A stretch of 33,334 nucleotides of DNA from contig JBNGIS010016990.1 of the NCBI GenBank assembly GCA_049999725.1, positions 1 through 33,334 of the forward strand, written 5' to 3'. Shown one piece after another: positions 11,135 to 21,165 of the stretch (positions within the stretch are counted from its first letter, which is position 1; each line of letters begins with the position of its first letter). The notes under the pieces were generated by a model. That model was not told where the DNA came from. It searched no databases and saw nothing but the letters and a program-made list of their open reading frames with translations. This DNA comes from Haplomitrium mnioides (lineage: Eukaryota; Marchantiophyta; Haplomitriopsida; Calobryales). The position numbers were made by a program, and so were the translations under genes.

Positions 11135-11655
11135 TTAGAGGTTGTGTATGTGAGTGGAATGTGAAATGGAGTGGAGTGTGGTCAGATTTGGGTGTGGATC
11201 TACCGATGTAGAACTTTTTGAGGAATTCAGATGATCTATGGCAGTTGGATAAAAGGTAGTTCGCCACTGATTGGCCATTGTTGGTGTTGCCTCTGCAGGT
11301 GTAGTAGCCAAAATGGGACTATTGTATTGTTTTGTTGTAGATGTGAAGATCATGTGAGCCGTAGAAGTTAATGAGTTTTTGGTGGGATTTGAGGGTGGTG
11401 TCTTAAGAGCTCCGTCGAAGGTCTTCCCGGTCTTCAAAGATTTCATAGGGTACGTCATCCTCTGGTATGATTTTTAGGATGTGTGCTTGAAGGTTTTTGG
11501 TGCAGCAATTGAAGTCTCCACCAATCAGTGTGTCTCCATCCATTGGTGGTTTTGTTGATAAATTCGCCCATCTTGTCGAATGGTGCATTGTAGTCCTCAT
11601 CAGTAGTATAGGTGGCCTTCCCTCCAAGGAAGTAGCAGAGGGCAATATAGATGTC
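11135..11655 (-). pseudogene. LINE endonuclease (EEP) domain, broken
   Basis: This is the apurinic-like endonuclease that nicks target DNA for target-primed reverse transcription. In one frame (from about 11655) the sequence reads IALCYFLGGKATYTT and APFDKMGEFI. After a frameshift the next frame gives DTLIGGDFNC, the GDFN motif typical of this domain. The end of the domain lies in a third frame, with SDHTPLHF near 11180 corresponding to the SDH motif. The N-terminal third is missing because the element is cut at the GA microsatellite. At least two frameshifts and several stops make it non-functional. Confidence 0.65.
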
Positions 11656-11657
11656 TT

Positions 11658-11659
<2 letters not shown>

Positions 11660-11694
<35 letters not shown>
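11660..11694. repeat. (GA)n microsatellite at LINE 5' border
   Basis: A pure GA tract of about 35 bases, followed by imperfect GAA/GA sequence to about 11706, marks the exact place where the LINE endonuclease sequence ends. Confidence 0.95.
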
Positions 11695-11699
<5 letters not shown>

Positions 11700-11979
11700 A
11701 GAAGAAATAGATTATGAAGTGAGGCTTGAGAAAAACAATGAGCACCTAGATGCAAGCGAAAAAAATGCAACAATTGTGGGTCCACAACAACAACCATGGA
11801 CCAAAACACAACAACTTAGCATTGTCGATGAGCATATGGCCCCTTGGGCTATGAAGAGTGAGAAACAATTGCACTTAAGCAAAAAGTGAAATTTGGGCAA
11901 AAGAGCCAGGTGGTCAAACCAACATCAATCAATCCACATGGCTAGCCTCTTAAGGCTGCATGGTACCAAGATGCATTGT
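11695..11979 (+). other. Unassigned open stretch after microsatellite
   Basis: A plus-strand frame stays open to 11889 and reads as polar, Gln/Lys-rich sequence (for example EVRLEKNNEHLDASEKN). No start, motif or homologue is recognisable, and part of the same long frame runs antisense through the LINE. It may be a relic; I do not call it a gene. Confidence 0.25.
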
Positions 11980-12656
11980 TAAATGAGCTCTTGGGTATTT
12001 TCATTTTTTCTTCTCAAACAACTCATGGGTGACAAAGTTGAGGTTGCGTCCTTATTTCTCTTACTCTTCCACCAGAATTCCCTAGACTATTTCTCTAATC
12101 ATAGAGGGGTATGGGGCTCCCTTCACAATGTTGACCCAACATACTTGGGTTTTCTATAATTCTTGGATGAATTTCTATTCGAAATTGTTTGCTTTGACCA
12201 AGGATGCATGCTTAACCTCATGTTTATTTTCCATGGATCTCATGCATTTTTTAAGCTCATAGATTTCAACCACTTGGTTTATCAATGTGCTAACATTGCC
12301 TTGTCTAAGTTTTGGGTTTAATGTAACATGGTCTTGAAGTTAGCGGCTGTGGCCATATGTGAGAACTCTAAATCTTCTATGAATCTCATTTTGTGGGTTA
12401 CTATCTTCTACAATTTGGTATTTTGCTCTTTGAGTTGTTCTTCAAATGATTGGATCAAGTTTTCCAATTCATGAATGTGTGTTAGGGTCCAACTAGAACA
12501 ATCATTGCTTCCCTTTGTGGCCTCTAGATTCTTTTGTCCATCTTGCTTTGCTTCAGTGTCTTTCTTTGTTTCTTGATGTGTCCTAAATTTGGAGCGTATA
12601 TTGTCTATCTTACCCACCAAAAGTGGGTAGGTATGCATTGTTCCAATCTCTTCCAT
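11980..12656 (-). pseudogene. Coiled-coil/gag-like relic, minus strand
   Basis: The 82-residue open stretch at 12408-12656 is charged and rich in Lys, Glu and Gln. It includes LENLIQSFEEQLKEQN, a plausible coiled-coil segment. The same frame continues left past a stop with protein-like sequence (THKMRFIEDLEFSHMATAAN), then more stops, to about 11990. The pattern (protein-like sequence, one frame, several stops) fits a decayed transposon ORF. I cannot name the family and there is no zinc knuckle or protease. Confidence 0.35.
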
Positions 12657-12683
12657 TTCACAATGGGAGCTAGTTCCTAGTTG

Positions 12684-12866
12684 AGCCTAAGTTATCGAAG
12701 ACCATTGAGTCCAAGCCTCTCAAGACCCCTAAGCCCAAGCGACTCACAACATCTACTCAAGCCTCCCAAGGCTTATGCCCAAATCTCTCAAGATCACTGT
12801 CCAAACCTCTCTAGACATCTCTCCAAGCCTTTCAAAATCTCTACCCAAGCTTCCCAAGGCCTTTAA
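12684..12866 (+). repeat. Short degenerate array, unit ~22-25 bp
   Basis: About eight copies of a unit like 'ccaagcctctcaagaccct' follow each other (ccaagcctctcaagacccct, ctcaagcctcccaaggctt, ccaaatctctcaagatcactg, ccaagcctttcaaaatct, ccaagcttcccaaggcct). The plus-strand open frame over it is a by-product of the repeat. Confidence 0.6.
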
Positions 12867-15104
12867 TCCTAGGAATTTCTGTGCAATGACTTCTCACTAT
12901 ATAAGCCAACTGATGACAACCTCAAGGCCTCTCTACTATGGGGATCAGCACTTGTAGACGTACAAGCCAATGCACCTAAGTGAAAAGAGAGCAATAGAAT
13001 AATAGGATCTTAGAGATGTCCAAGGGAAAAAAAATGAGGCTCTTCTACTTTAAGCTACGCTCAAATTAATGCCTTGTACTCAAGCTTAAGCCTTGCACAA
13101 AGTAGAGCCCTTGTAAGAATTGAAGTTGAAGAAAATTTTATCCCTCAAAGTAGTGCTTTGCTTACAAATCCCTATACTCAAAGCATACTCTCCATAAGCA
13201 AGTCTCTACACATGAGTTTTTCTCTTAACGTCCCTTGCCTATTCCATGCACTAATTTGTAAATGCAAAATTGACATATGTATCTCTCCAAGCTAAAAGCA
13301 CGCATTTAGAAGAGGAACTAAACTCTTGATTTTTTTTCACTAGATCACAACATCTACAACACCCTTTCAAAAAGAGATGATTGAAGTGAAATGTCATATA
13401 TGAGCGGAAACCACAACCTTTTGTTCAAACTGGGATATTCCAACAGAAAAAATGTAATTAGGGCATTTGACACTTTATATAACACGTTTTGCAAATGACA
13501 AATCGACAACTTTTTTATTAGGTCCACCACATGTGTATTAGTCTACTACCAACAATAACATAATATTTTTGATATAACTATTGACTTTATATGTGATAAG
13601 CTCTCAAGCTAGTCATGCAATTAAGTTGAAACCAACATTTAGAGATCATTGATGCGACTTATACAATAGGATAAATAGGATCTATTCATGCAAATCAATT
13701 ACATCAAATGACTAGATCCATAACATGACTTATGAGACTCGCAGTTCAATGATTTTTTGCTTCTATTTCTTAAGCTTGCAATGTAGCTATGGAATGCAAT
13801 AAACCGTACTAGTTTAATTCATGTTGCATATCCAACTATGCACTAGACATGAGAAATTTGACTACCAAAACTATTATTGGATAGTGAGATTTTTCATTTG
13901 CAAAAGAAAATGCTCACTATTGATTTGCTTTCCCAAAGCAATATCAATGAAAAACACTTCCTTTGAAAAAACTAAACATTATACCAATTATTAGTGCTTC
14001 TACAAATTCAACCATCAATAGAAGGTGTGAAATTATAGTCTTATAGAAACTTGCATGCATAAAGTAATTTTTAAATTTAGAGTTATCCAATGAGGTCAAG
14101 TGGCCTACATTGATATTAAAAAAATCACTTTTATAATAAAAAATACAATGTCAAGTAAAATTTATTGTGGATTGGACATGTGTGAGCAAGGTTGTGGCCT
14201 ATTTAAGCATTCAAAATTGATATAAGAAGCATATCATCTATAGTTTTAGGCAATATATGTGACCAAAGTGACAAAATTGATGGCTTACAATCAAGTTTTA
14301 GGTCTAGAGTTGCATGACATATGAATCAACTATTTTAAAAGAAGTGGTAGTTTATGTGAAATTTTTAATCTAGAACTCTAGTGAAAATCCACCAACCACT
14401 GTTAGAAGAAATGGTTGATGCATCTCTTAATCAAGTTGCAACTCTCTTCTACTCTCTTATATTGTTTTCTACCAATGCTCAATGTTTTTGACAATTTTAT
14501 GATGTGTATGATGGATTTCATTCTAAATTTTGTACCATTTTGTGTATGTTTTTTCAAATGCTATGCCTGTGTATTAATGATCTTGCAAACAAACTCCAAC
14601 AACTAAAATAGTAAATTTGCAGAAATATTCTTCTTAAGTATAGAGGCACATTATTTCATCAATTACACCAAGCTATCTTCCTTTATTTTATGTGATTGCA
14701 AAATAAAACCACACTAAATGCATTCTTTGTCATTTACAAACACTAACATGTTGATATTTTTTAGCTATAATTTATAAACTTCACTCACTTCTCGATCTTT
14801 TTCCTCTGCTCAACATTTACCCTTGACAAGATTTTGATTGGCTTTGCCTTCTTGCATGTTTCATGTCCTGTTGCCATATGTATAGCACTATTGGTTTGGT
14901 TTGTCAATCACTATTAGAAAAATTATCAACTTGTATAAAATAAAATATTATGTGGTACACATTCAGCAGTATAATCATCAAACTATATAAAACCAAACAT
15001 TCTATAATACACTCAACAATATAATCATCAATTAGGATATAAGTAAACACTATATGCTACATTCAAAAATATATTTGCATGGTATCTTAAAATGATTCCA
15101 TAAA
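12867..15104. other. AT-rich spacer, nothing recognised
   Basis: No gene, RNA or transposon end is recognised. Open stretches (13074-13295, 14415-14606) lack motifs. Near 14970-15060 a word 'tataatcatcaa' is repeated about 50 bases apart in AT-rich context, which looks like a minor local duplication. The copia element is inserted at the right edge. Confidence 0.5.
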
Positions 15105-15109
15105 ATTGG
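15105..15109. other. Target-site duplication attgg (left copy)
   Basis: Five bases repeated at 21161-21165 on the other side of the copia element. Joining the flanks at this word gives a continuous AT-rich empty site. Confidence 0.93.
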
Positions 15110-15332
15110 TGTTAGAGTTAGAGCCAAAGCAATCAATCACATATGCACACAACCAATGCAAGAATGTTCTTCACTATAAGGCAGGAGTGCCAACAAATAC
15201 AGAGGGGAAGAGAGAGCATAATGTGCATCTCAAGCAGCCCCATATATATACACCTAAGCTAACTGGCCTAATGTAACTGTGAGCTAAGGTGGCTGCCATG
15301 TTAACCGGCAGTTAGAGCTCGAAATCTCAATA
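15110..15332 (-). repeat. Copia 3' LTR (223 bp)
   Basis: The downstream LTR in element orientation has the same length and ends as the 5' LTR. The last RNase H frame reads through the polypurine tract into it and stops at 15284. Differences from the 5' LTR are single-base changes near 15124, 15126, 15188, the 15274-15275 region and 15310. Confidence 0.95.
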
Positions 15333-16134
15333 CTCCCCCTCGAGCTCAAGATACACACTCCAAGCTGCTTCCGAAACCTATGCAGCTTCTCTGCTCCTAA
15401 AGCCTTAGTGAAAATATCAGCCAACTGCTCCTCAGTGCTGATGTACTGCAAGTCAATCACCCTAGCCAAAACCTTCTCTCTAACAAAATGATAATGCACT
15501 TCAATGTGCTTTGAACGTGCATGAAAAACTGGGTTACTAGCTAGTTGAATACTGCTTATATTGTCACAATGGACCCTCATTGGGCCTCTTACAGGGATAT
15601 CTACATCCTGCAAAAACTTAAGCAACCACATTACCTCACATGTAGCCATTGCTGCCCCTCGATACTCCGACTCTGTGCTTGAGAGGGCAACAGTTGGTTG
15701 CTTCTTGCTGCTCCATGCAACTCCGGCACTTCCAAATGAAAAAAAAAAGCCACTAGTAGATCTCCAGTCACCAGCACTTCCTGCCCAATCTGCATCTGTA
15801 AAACCAGCAAGCTGGAATGCACTATTGCTGTCATAAAACAGCCCAAACCGAAGTGTGGTTTTCACGTACCGAAAAATCCTGCGCATAGCATCCATGTGTG
15901 GCTTCCTTGGAGTCTGCATAAACTGACTGACCAGGCCCATAGTATAACTCAAATCTGGCCTGGTGATGGTGCTATATATCAAGCTACCTACCATCTTCCT
16001 GAAGCTCGAAGGATCATCTAGTAATTCCCCTTCATGACTGACCAACTTTGTATTCTGATCAAGGGGTATGGCAATCGGTTTACAACCTGTCATTCCATAT
16101 CTAGACAGCATCTCCAATGCATACTACCTCTGAA
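15284..16134 (-). pseudogene. Copia RT C-part and RNase H
   Basis: This is the last part of the polyprotein, in a shifted frame. Upstream of the open stretch the shifted frame reads LIQR, then a TAG stop at 16124-16126 where Lys is usual, then YALEML. RNase H follows with its acidic residues in GFTDADWAGS, ALSSTESEY and VHCDN, then ARSKHIEVHYHFVRE and QLADIFTKAL. The frame runs through the polypurine tract into the LTR and stops at 15284. RNase H itself looks intact, but the frameshift and two stops upstream prevent its synthesis as part of a polyprotein. Confidence 0.92.
15333..15341 (-). promoter_or_regulatory. Polypurine tract of the copia element
   Basis: On the minus strand GAGGGGGAG directly precedes the 3' LTR. 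RNase H-resistant purine tracts like this prime plus-strand DNA synthesis. Its position fixes the LTR start at TATTGAG, which supports the unusual TA terminus. Confidence 0.9.
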
Positions 16135-17670
16135 TCAAACAGGACCCTGATCTGATTTGATCACCTCAATGCCAAGGAAATGCCTCAGCTTACCTAGATC
16201 CTTCATCTCAAACTTCAAATGCAGCAAGTTCTTAACTTCCAAGATATCATCAAGACTACCTCCAGTCAAGATTAAATCATCAACATATATGAGTATGAGC
16301 ATGGTTCCCTTCTCCGTCCTCCTGACATAAAGAGAATAATCTGAATTCGAAATCTGGAACCCAATAGTAACAAGATACTCACCAATCTTGTTCGACCATA
16401 CTCGAGGTGCTTGCTTGAGCCCATATAGAGCCTTCTTCAGCCTACAAACCTGATCTGGATGGACCAGATCTATGAACCCTTGTGGCTGTACCATATACAC
16501 CTCTTCTAGCTCCCTATGTAGAAATGCATTCTTCACGTCCATCTGGTGTAATGTCCATCGTTTTGCTGTTGCCACTGCAATCACAACTTGAACCGTGGTC
16601 ATTCTGGCTACAGGGCTGAAAGTCTCCTCATAATCAATACCATGAGTCTGAGCATACCCCTTTGCTACCAGCCTTGCCTTAAACCTACTTACACTGCCAT
16701 CTTCATTCCTCTTCACTTTGTAAACCCACTTACAACCGATAGCTTTCTTACCTGCAGGTAAATCGACCAGATCCCAAGTATGGTTTTTCTCCAAGGCCTT
16801 CATCACTTCAACCATTGCTGTAGTCCATCTGCAATCACTTAGAGACTCATGAAAAACAGCCGGCTCCTTCTCAGTGATTACCTGAACCATGTAAGCATGG
16901 TGAAGTGAGAATGCACCCTTGTGCATTAATCTGTCCACTGGGTATCTTACCCTCTCACTTCTGCGTAGGGGTGGACTCTGTACTGGCTGTAATGGCTGCC
17001 CTTGTACACGAGTGGTTGCTGAAATTTCTCTCAGCTCCTCATCTGCATCATCATGGACACCACCAGCACCTCCGATCTCCGAATGTGAGCTAGTCGAGGC
17101 TTGCAACTCCATATTCCTGCGCAACCTCTCCTGCAATATCCCACTGCTACTACACTCACCTTGAGGTCCACTGAGCTCCTGAACTTGTTGATTCTCCTCA
17201 AGCATCACCTGCTTGCCTTTCACATCTACATGTGCATCAACAATCTTTGGGTTATACCAATTGCTCAGTTCAACAAAAACAACGTCTCTACTCACTCTTA
17301 CCATACGTGAAGTAGGACAATAACACTTATACCCTTTCTGTTCACCTGAGTACCCTATGAGCACATACTTCTCAGCTTTAGGATCCAGCTTGCTTCTCGT
17401 CTCAGCTGGAACATGAACAAAAGCAATACAGATGAAAACTTTCAAGTGTGAAATATCTGGCCTCCTTCCAGTGAACTTCTCTTCGGGTGTCATCCCATGT
17501 ACAGCAGCTGTAGGCGTGCGGTTCATGATGTACACCGCTGTAGCCACAGCTTCTACCCAATAGTGATGAGGCATACTCTTCTCATTCATCAAGACACGTG
17601 CTACCTCTGCAACATGCCGATTCTTCCTCTTAGCAACTCTATTTTGCTGAGGCGTATACCTACAAGACTG
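16135..17670 (-). pseudogene. Copia integrase C-part and reverse transcriptase
   Basis: This continues in the same frame as the gag part after its TAG stop. Directly after the stop the motif TPQQNRVAKRKNR appears. The family has TPQQNGVAERKNR, and the E (35 residues after D607) is the third integrase catalytic residue; here it is Lys. The integrase C-terminus follows, then RT: KWVYKVKRN, FKARLVAKGYAQ, LHQMDVKNAFLHREL with the first catalytic Asp, ALYGLKQAPR, and the YVDD box about 150 codons before the GPV stop segment... ending at HFLGIEV. The frame ends at 16135 because of a one-base frameshift near 16140. FLHREL replaces the usual FLHG(D/E)L. The region between 17220 and 16900 is low-complexity linker. 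Confidence 0.92.
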
Positions 17671-19530
17671 CTATCTCTTGATGCCTTCTCTCTGCAAGTA
17701 TGAACAAAACTCTCCAGAAAAGTACTCACCTCCACCATCAGATCTAAGGCACTTGATGTGCTGCCCTTTCTCCTTCTCCACCATTGCTCGAAAATGTTTG
17801 AAGTGTGAAAACACCTCACTCTTCTGCTTCATGAAATAAATCCACATTTTCCTTGAGCAATCATCAATGAAAGTAACATAATAAGAACACCCACCAACTG
17901 AAGCTGTTGTTGTAGGGCCCCATACATCCGAATGTACAACCTCCAGTGGCCTTCTAGCCGCATATGCTTCATGAGTGAACAGTCGCCTAGTTTGCTTGGC
18001 AAACTGACATGCTTCACATATCTTCTGCATGCCCTCCACCTTAAACTTTGGCAATCCATTTACAACTCCAGATGTCTGCATATGTCTCAACCTTGGAATG
18101 TTGACATGACCAATTCTCTTGTGCCAAATCTCAATATCTGACACTACTCCAGTGCCATGAGCAAACATTGCCTCAATGACATTCAGTATACTCACATCCA
18201 ACGTGAACATCCTGCCACTCTTCTTACTTGTAGTAATCAAGTTGCAATTGTTGCCCCAATCCTCTATATAAACTCCAATAGGATTGAATCTCACCTGCAT
18301 ATTTTGCTCTACACACTGCCCAACCGAAATTAGATTCTTTTGTATCCTAAGCACGTGCAAAACATCCTCCAAACACTTGGTCTCTCCACTCTCCATCATA
18401 ACAGGAACACGGCCAATCTTCTGGATAGGATGCATGGAAGAGTCACAGGTCTCAACATACCCAGGTGTACTCATATCTCTAGTCTCTTTGAACCACTCTC
18501 CATAACCTGTCATGTGGTTCAAACATGCGGAATCTATGAACCACTTATCCTCAACTCCAGCTTGTGCACTAGACACTGTTGAGAATCCATGCTGCATGAC
18601 AAACAACGACCCTTTGCCTGTATTCGATTCTGCATAATTACCCTGTGCAGTGTTTCCTTTCATGTCATTTTGCTTCTTGTAACAATCCTTAGCCATATGA
18701 CCGGACTTGCCACAATAATAACACTCTGTACCTGACATGTTGTGCTGACCTCCACGTCCTTGGTTTCTCCCCCTGCCTCTGGTCTGGCCTCTGCCACCAT
18801 ACTGCTGCTGGGAGTTGGACTGTGTTGTTGCACTAGAGCGTCCTCTACCAATGTTGCCTCTAACGGTATTTCTGCCTCTTCCTCTACCCCGATTCGAGTA
18901 GAACACCTGCTCAGTATTGCTTTGACTACTTGAGGCTCCCCCTCCAAGGTCAAGCTCTTCAGCTACAAGCATCGCGATGAGTTGCGCAAAGGAAGTGGTT
19001 CCCTCACATGTCCTCATGGATGTCTTGAACTGCTTGTACTCTTTACCCAAACCATTCAAACATACAACAACCATGGCACTCTCTTTCACTTGCTCTCCAA
19101 TATTTGCTAACTGCTCAGCCAAATAATTAATCTTCAAAGAAAACGCATTGACATTCATCCTCTCCTTTTGCAGATTAAAGAACTCCATCTGCAAAGTCAA
19201 CTTGCGTGCATCTGAAGTAACTGCATACCTCTCCTTGAGCAGATCCCAAGCCTCCTTGGGTGTCTTGGCTGCCGACACATATCCCATCATCTTGTCGTCG
19301 ACACTTATAGTCAGCCAATAGAGAAGTCGATGCACCTTAGCAATGTGTGCTTTGTAACGCTGCATGTCGTCAACAGTTGGCGATGGACCAAGTACAGGCT
19401 CCTCCTCTTTGCTTGTAATGAGCTCCCAGAACTCTCTCCCTTTGATAAAATTTGTCATACGAACTGACCAAACTGAATAATTGTGCTCATTCAGCTTGTC
19501 AGTCACAATCTGGGAGATGCCATCCGCCAT
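17671..19530 (-). pseudogene. Copia gag, protease and integrase N-part
   Basis: This is the first part of the copia polyprotein. The residue numbers count from the in-frame Met at 19557. A UBN2-type gag covers about 10-205, followed by an Arg/Gly-rich linker (222-270) and a CCHC zinc knuckle C279, C282, H287, C292 for RNA binding. The aspartic protease motif is D342-S343-A344, where D-S/T-G is normal, so catalysis is probably lost. The gag-pre-integrase HHCC finger is H479, H484, C514, C517. The integrase core has D544 (HSDVWGP) and D607 (SDGGGEY). A TAG stop at 17671-17673 ends the frame 21 codons after D607, and the same frame continues beyond it. The start ATG is at 19528-19530. Confidence 0.92.
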
Positions 19531-20925
19531 GTGAACACAATGTAAAAAATTAACCAAGTAAGTAGAATCAAGTGTCGAGATGAAATCAGAAAAAAAAATT
19601 CTGGTTTCTACCCTCAGGAAATCTGCAGATCAGAAAACAAGACTCCCCTGTTCCAAACTAGTGATTAAAGAGAGAAAAAATAAGACCCCTATTAGTACAA
19701 ACACTTAATAGTTCTTATAGCATAGATGTTCTTATCACTAATTTGTTCTTATGCAGGAAGTTCTGATAACTTGATAGTTCTTCTTCTAATAAGAACTAAG
19801 CTTAATATTAGAACAGAGACTTTGATGAAGGGTTGAGAGAGCTCTTTCGTTGAGCTCCGCTCACGAAAAATAGGCCCCCCTCTTGTTCTTCGCACGTCGA
19901 CTTCGAAAAATCAGGGCCTTCTTCTGCGATGTCGAATCGATTTCAGCGCAGCTCCTCTGCGCAATCTTTGCATGCAGCCCTCTGCTGTGAATACGATTAT
20001 GTTGCAGCAGCTGTTCGACTTCTACTGCTCAAACAACTTCGAGCCCCTTTTCATCAAGCCTTCCTGTGAAATCTTCTTCGAATTGCAGCGTTTTTTCTTC
20101 TTCGAATGGCTAGGATTCAACTTAGGCAGATCCGCTGTTGAGTTCTTCCCTTTCTTTTGTGTGATTCAATTGCATGTAGCAGTTCGATTGCTGCTCCGAA
20201 CCAGAGCAGCCCTTCAACGCTGCTGCGATTGCTCAGCAGCGAATTTTTCTGGGCTCTTCCTCTGTTCTTGACAATTGCATGTAGCCTTCGATCCTTTTCT
20301 TCAAGCGATCAGATTGTACCCAGTGAGCCTCTTCAATTCAGCGACACCGCTCTCAGGACCGCTCCTGATCTTCCTTCCTTTGCAACTCTTTGTCGCTGCC
20401 AATTTTTCCTTTCTAGGACTGCGCTTTCCTTTGGCGCTATGTTTGCATGCAAGGACTTCCAGCATTCGACTGGGTAATATGGCCCTTCGATGCAGTGCTT
20501 TTTCCTCTCTCCTTGGCAATTTTGCTTCCCAAAAAACATGAGACGTCTGCTTCCCGAGTGTTCTCTTCCCTCGACATAGCTTTGTTCTTCAATTTCTTCT
20601 GGGTGATAGTGCTGCTCTGCAGCTATTTCTTTCAGGCAATCCTTCTTTCAAGTGCCATGTGCAATGGAGATTAATGAAGAACAGGGCTTTCTCCTTTCTT
20701 CAATATAACCAGGCTGCCTCTCCGCAGCCGAAAAAAAAATTTCAAGACCAGCCTTTAGAACTCCTTGAGTTCTCTTTTGCACCCCTTTAGTGCAAATCAC
20801 TTATGCTCCTCCTGAGCATGTAACAGGCTGTCTTGGCACACTCCTGCTCAATGATGACTCTCTCAGATAACTCCCCTTAACAAATAAACCTCTGCACACT
20901 ACTTATAAACTCAAACAGCAACCAG
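19531..20925 (-). other. Long copia leader (~1.4 kb) before gag
   Basis: This stretch lies between primer binding site and gag. In element sense it is rich in GA/AAG words. It has no recognisable gene; the plus-strand open frames over 19972-20674 are antisense and motif-free. A 14-base word 'caattgcatgtagc' occurs twice (20167-20180, 20272-20285). Four short perfect hairpins sit at 20712-20819. The start of gag is taken at 19530 because the sequence MADGIS is the usual copia gag opening and the in-frame upstream Met (19557) adds only an unrelated nonapeptide. Confidence 0.6.
20712..20819 (-). promoter_or_regulatory. Cluster of four perfect hairpins in copia leader
   Basis: Four consecutive inverted repeats are seen: ggctgc/gcagcc (20712-20717, 20724-20729), gaactc/gagttc (20758-20763, 20767-20772), tttgcac/gtgcaaa (20776-20782, 20790-20796) and atgctc/gagcat (20803-20808, 20814-20819). 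Loops are 6, 3, 7 and 5 bases and are purine-rich in element RNA. The cluster starts about 107 bases downstream of the primer binding site, the region where retroelements often carry packaging or dimerisation stem-loops. A function here is inference. Confidence 0.55.
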
Positions 20926-20937
20926 GCTCTGATACCA
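20926..20937 (-). promoter_or_regulatory. Primer binding site, initiator-Met tRNA
   Basis: On the minus strand the 12 bases directly after the 5' LTR read TGGTATCAGAGC, the standard plant copia site pairing with the 3' end of initiator methionine tRNA. Minus-strand DNA synthesis is primed here. There is no gap between the LTR and the site. Confidence 0.95.
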
Positions 20938-21160
20938 TGTTAGAGTTAGAGGCAGAGCAATCAATCACATATGCACACAACCAATGCAAGAATGTTCTTC
21001 ACTATAAGGCAGGAGCGCCAACAAATACAGAGGGGAAGAGAGAGCATAATGTGCATCTCAAGCAGCCCCATATATATACACCTAAGCTAACTGGCCTAAC
21101 TTAACTGTGAGCTAAGGTGGCTGCCATGTTAACCGGTAGTTAGAGCTCGAAATCTCAATA
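20938..21160 (-). repeat. Copia 5' LTR (223 bp)
   Basis: On the minus strand this is the upstream LTR, which would hold promoter and transcription start. On the plus strand it starts 'tgttagagttag' directly beside the primer binding site and ends 'aatctcaata' at the target duplication. It matches the 3' LTR at 217 of 223 positions by eye. A 'ccatatatataca' tract (21066-21078) is a possible TATA region. Confidence 0.95.
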
Positions 21161-21165
21161 ATTGG
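21161..21165. other. Target-site duplication attgg (right copy)
   Basis: The second copy of the five-base duplication made on integration of the copia element. It fixes the outer LTR end at 'caata' (plus strand), and so the non-standard TA terminus. Confidence 0.93.

Larger units (their letters stand above)
8690..11659 (-). mobile_element. LINE retrotransposon remnant, 5'-truncated
   Basis: A minus-strand non-LTR retrotransposon is recognisable from its endonuclease, reverse transcriptase and C-terminal Cys motif, in the expected order from right to left. The right (5') end is cut off inside the endonuclease next to a (GA)n tract, so ORF1 and the promoter are absent. The left (3') end passes into the short-word array with no visible poly(A) tail (it would appear as poly(T) on this strand near 8690). 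The coding sequence is split over several frames with many stops. The boundaries are approximate, especially at 8690. Confidence 0.75.
15110..21160 (-). mobile_element. Complete Ty1/copia LTR retrotransposon, inactive
   Basis: A full-length element lies on the minus strand. It has two 223-base LTRs, a primer binding site complementary to initiator-Met tRNA, a polypurine tract, and a pol order of protease, integrase, RT, RNase H, which defines Ty1/copia. It is flanked by a 5-bp duplication 'attgg' at 15105-15109 and 21161-21165, so both ends are exact. The two LTRs differ at six of 223 positions by eye (about 2.7%), which indicates a moderately old insertion. In element orientation the LTR starts TATTGAG and ends TAACA, a TA...CA end pair instead of TG...CA. 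The leader between the 5' LTR and gag is about 1.4 kb, long for this group. Confidence 0.96.

Noticed and set aside
5311-11694. Segment bounded by two (GA)n tracts as a single mobile unit
   Set aside because: The microsatellites are simple repeats common in plants, and the segment holds a LINE and an unrelated array. No duplication or shared termini support one unit.
15561-15846. Plus-strand and alternative minus-strand open frames inside the RNase H region
   Set aside because: They are shadows of the copia RNase H frame, which carries all family motifs.
19972-20674. Overlapping plus-strand open frames of 75-106 codons in the copia leader
   Set aside because: They are antisense to the element, in three frames at once, Ser/Phe/Leu-rich as expected from CT-rich sequence, and without motifs.
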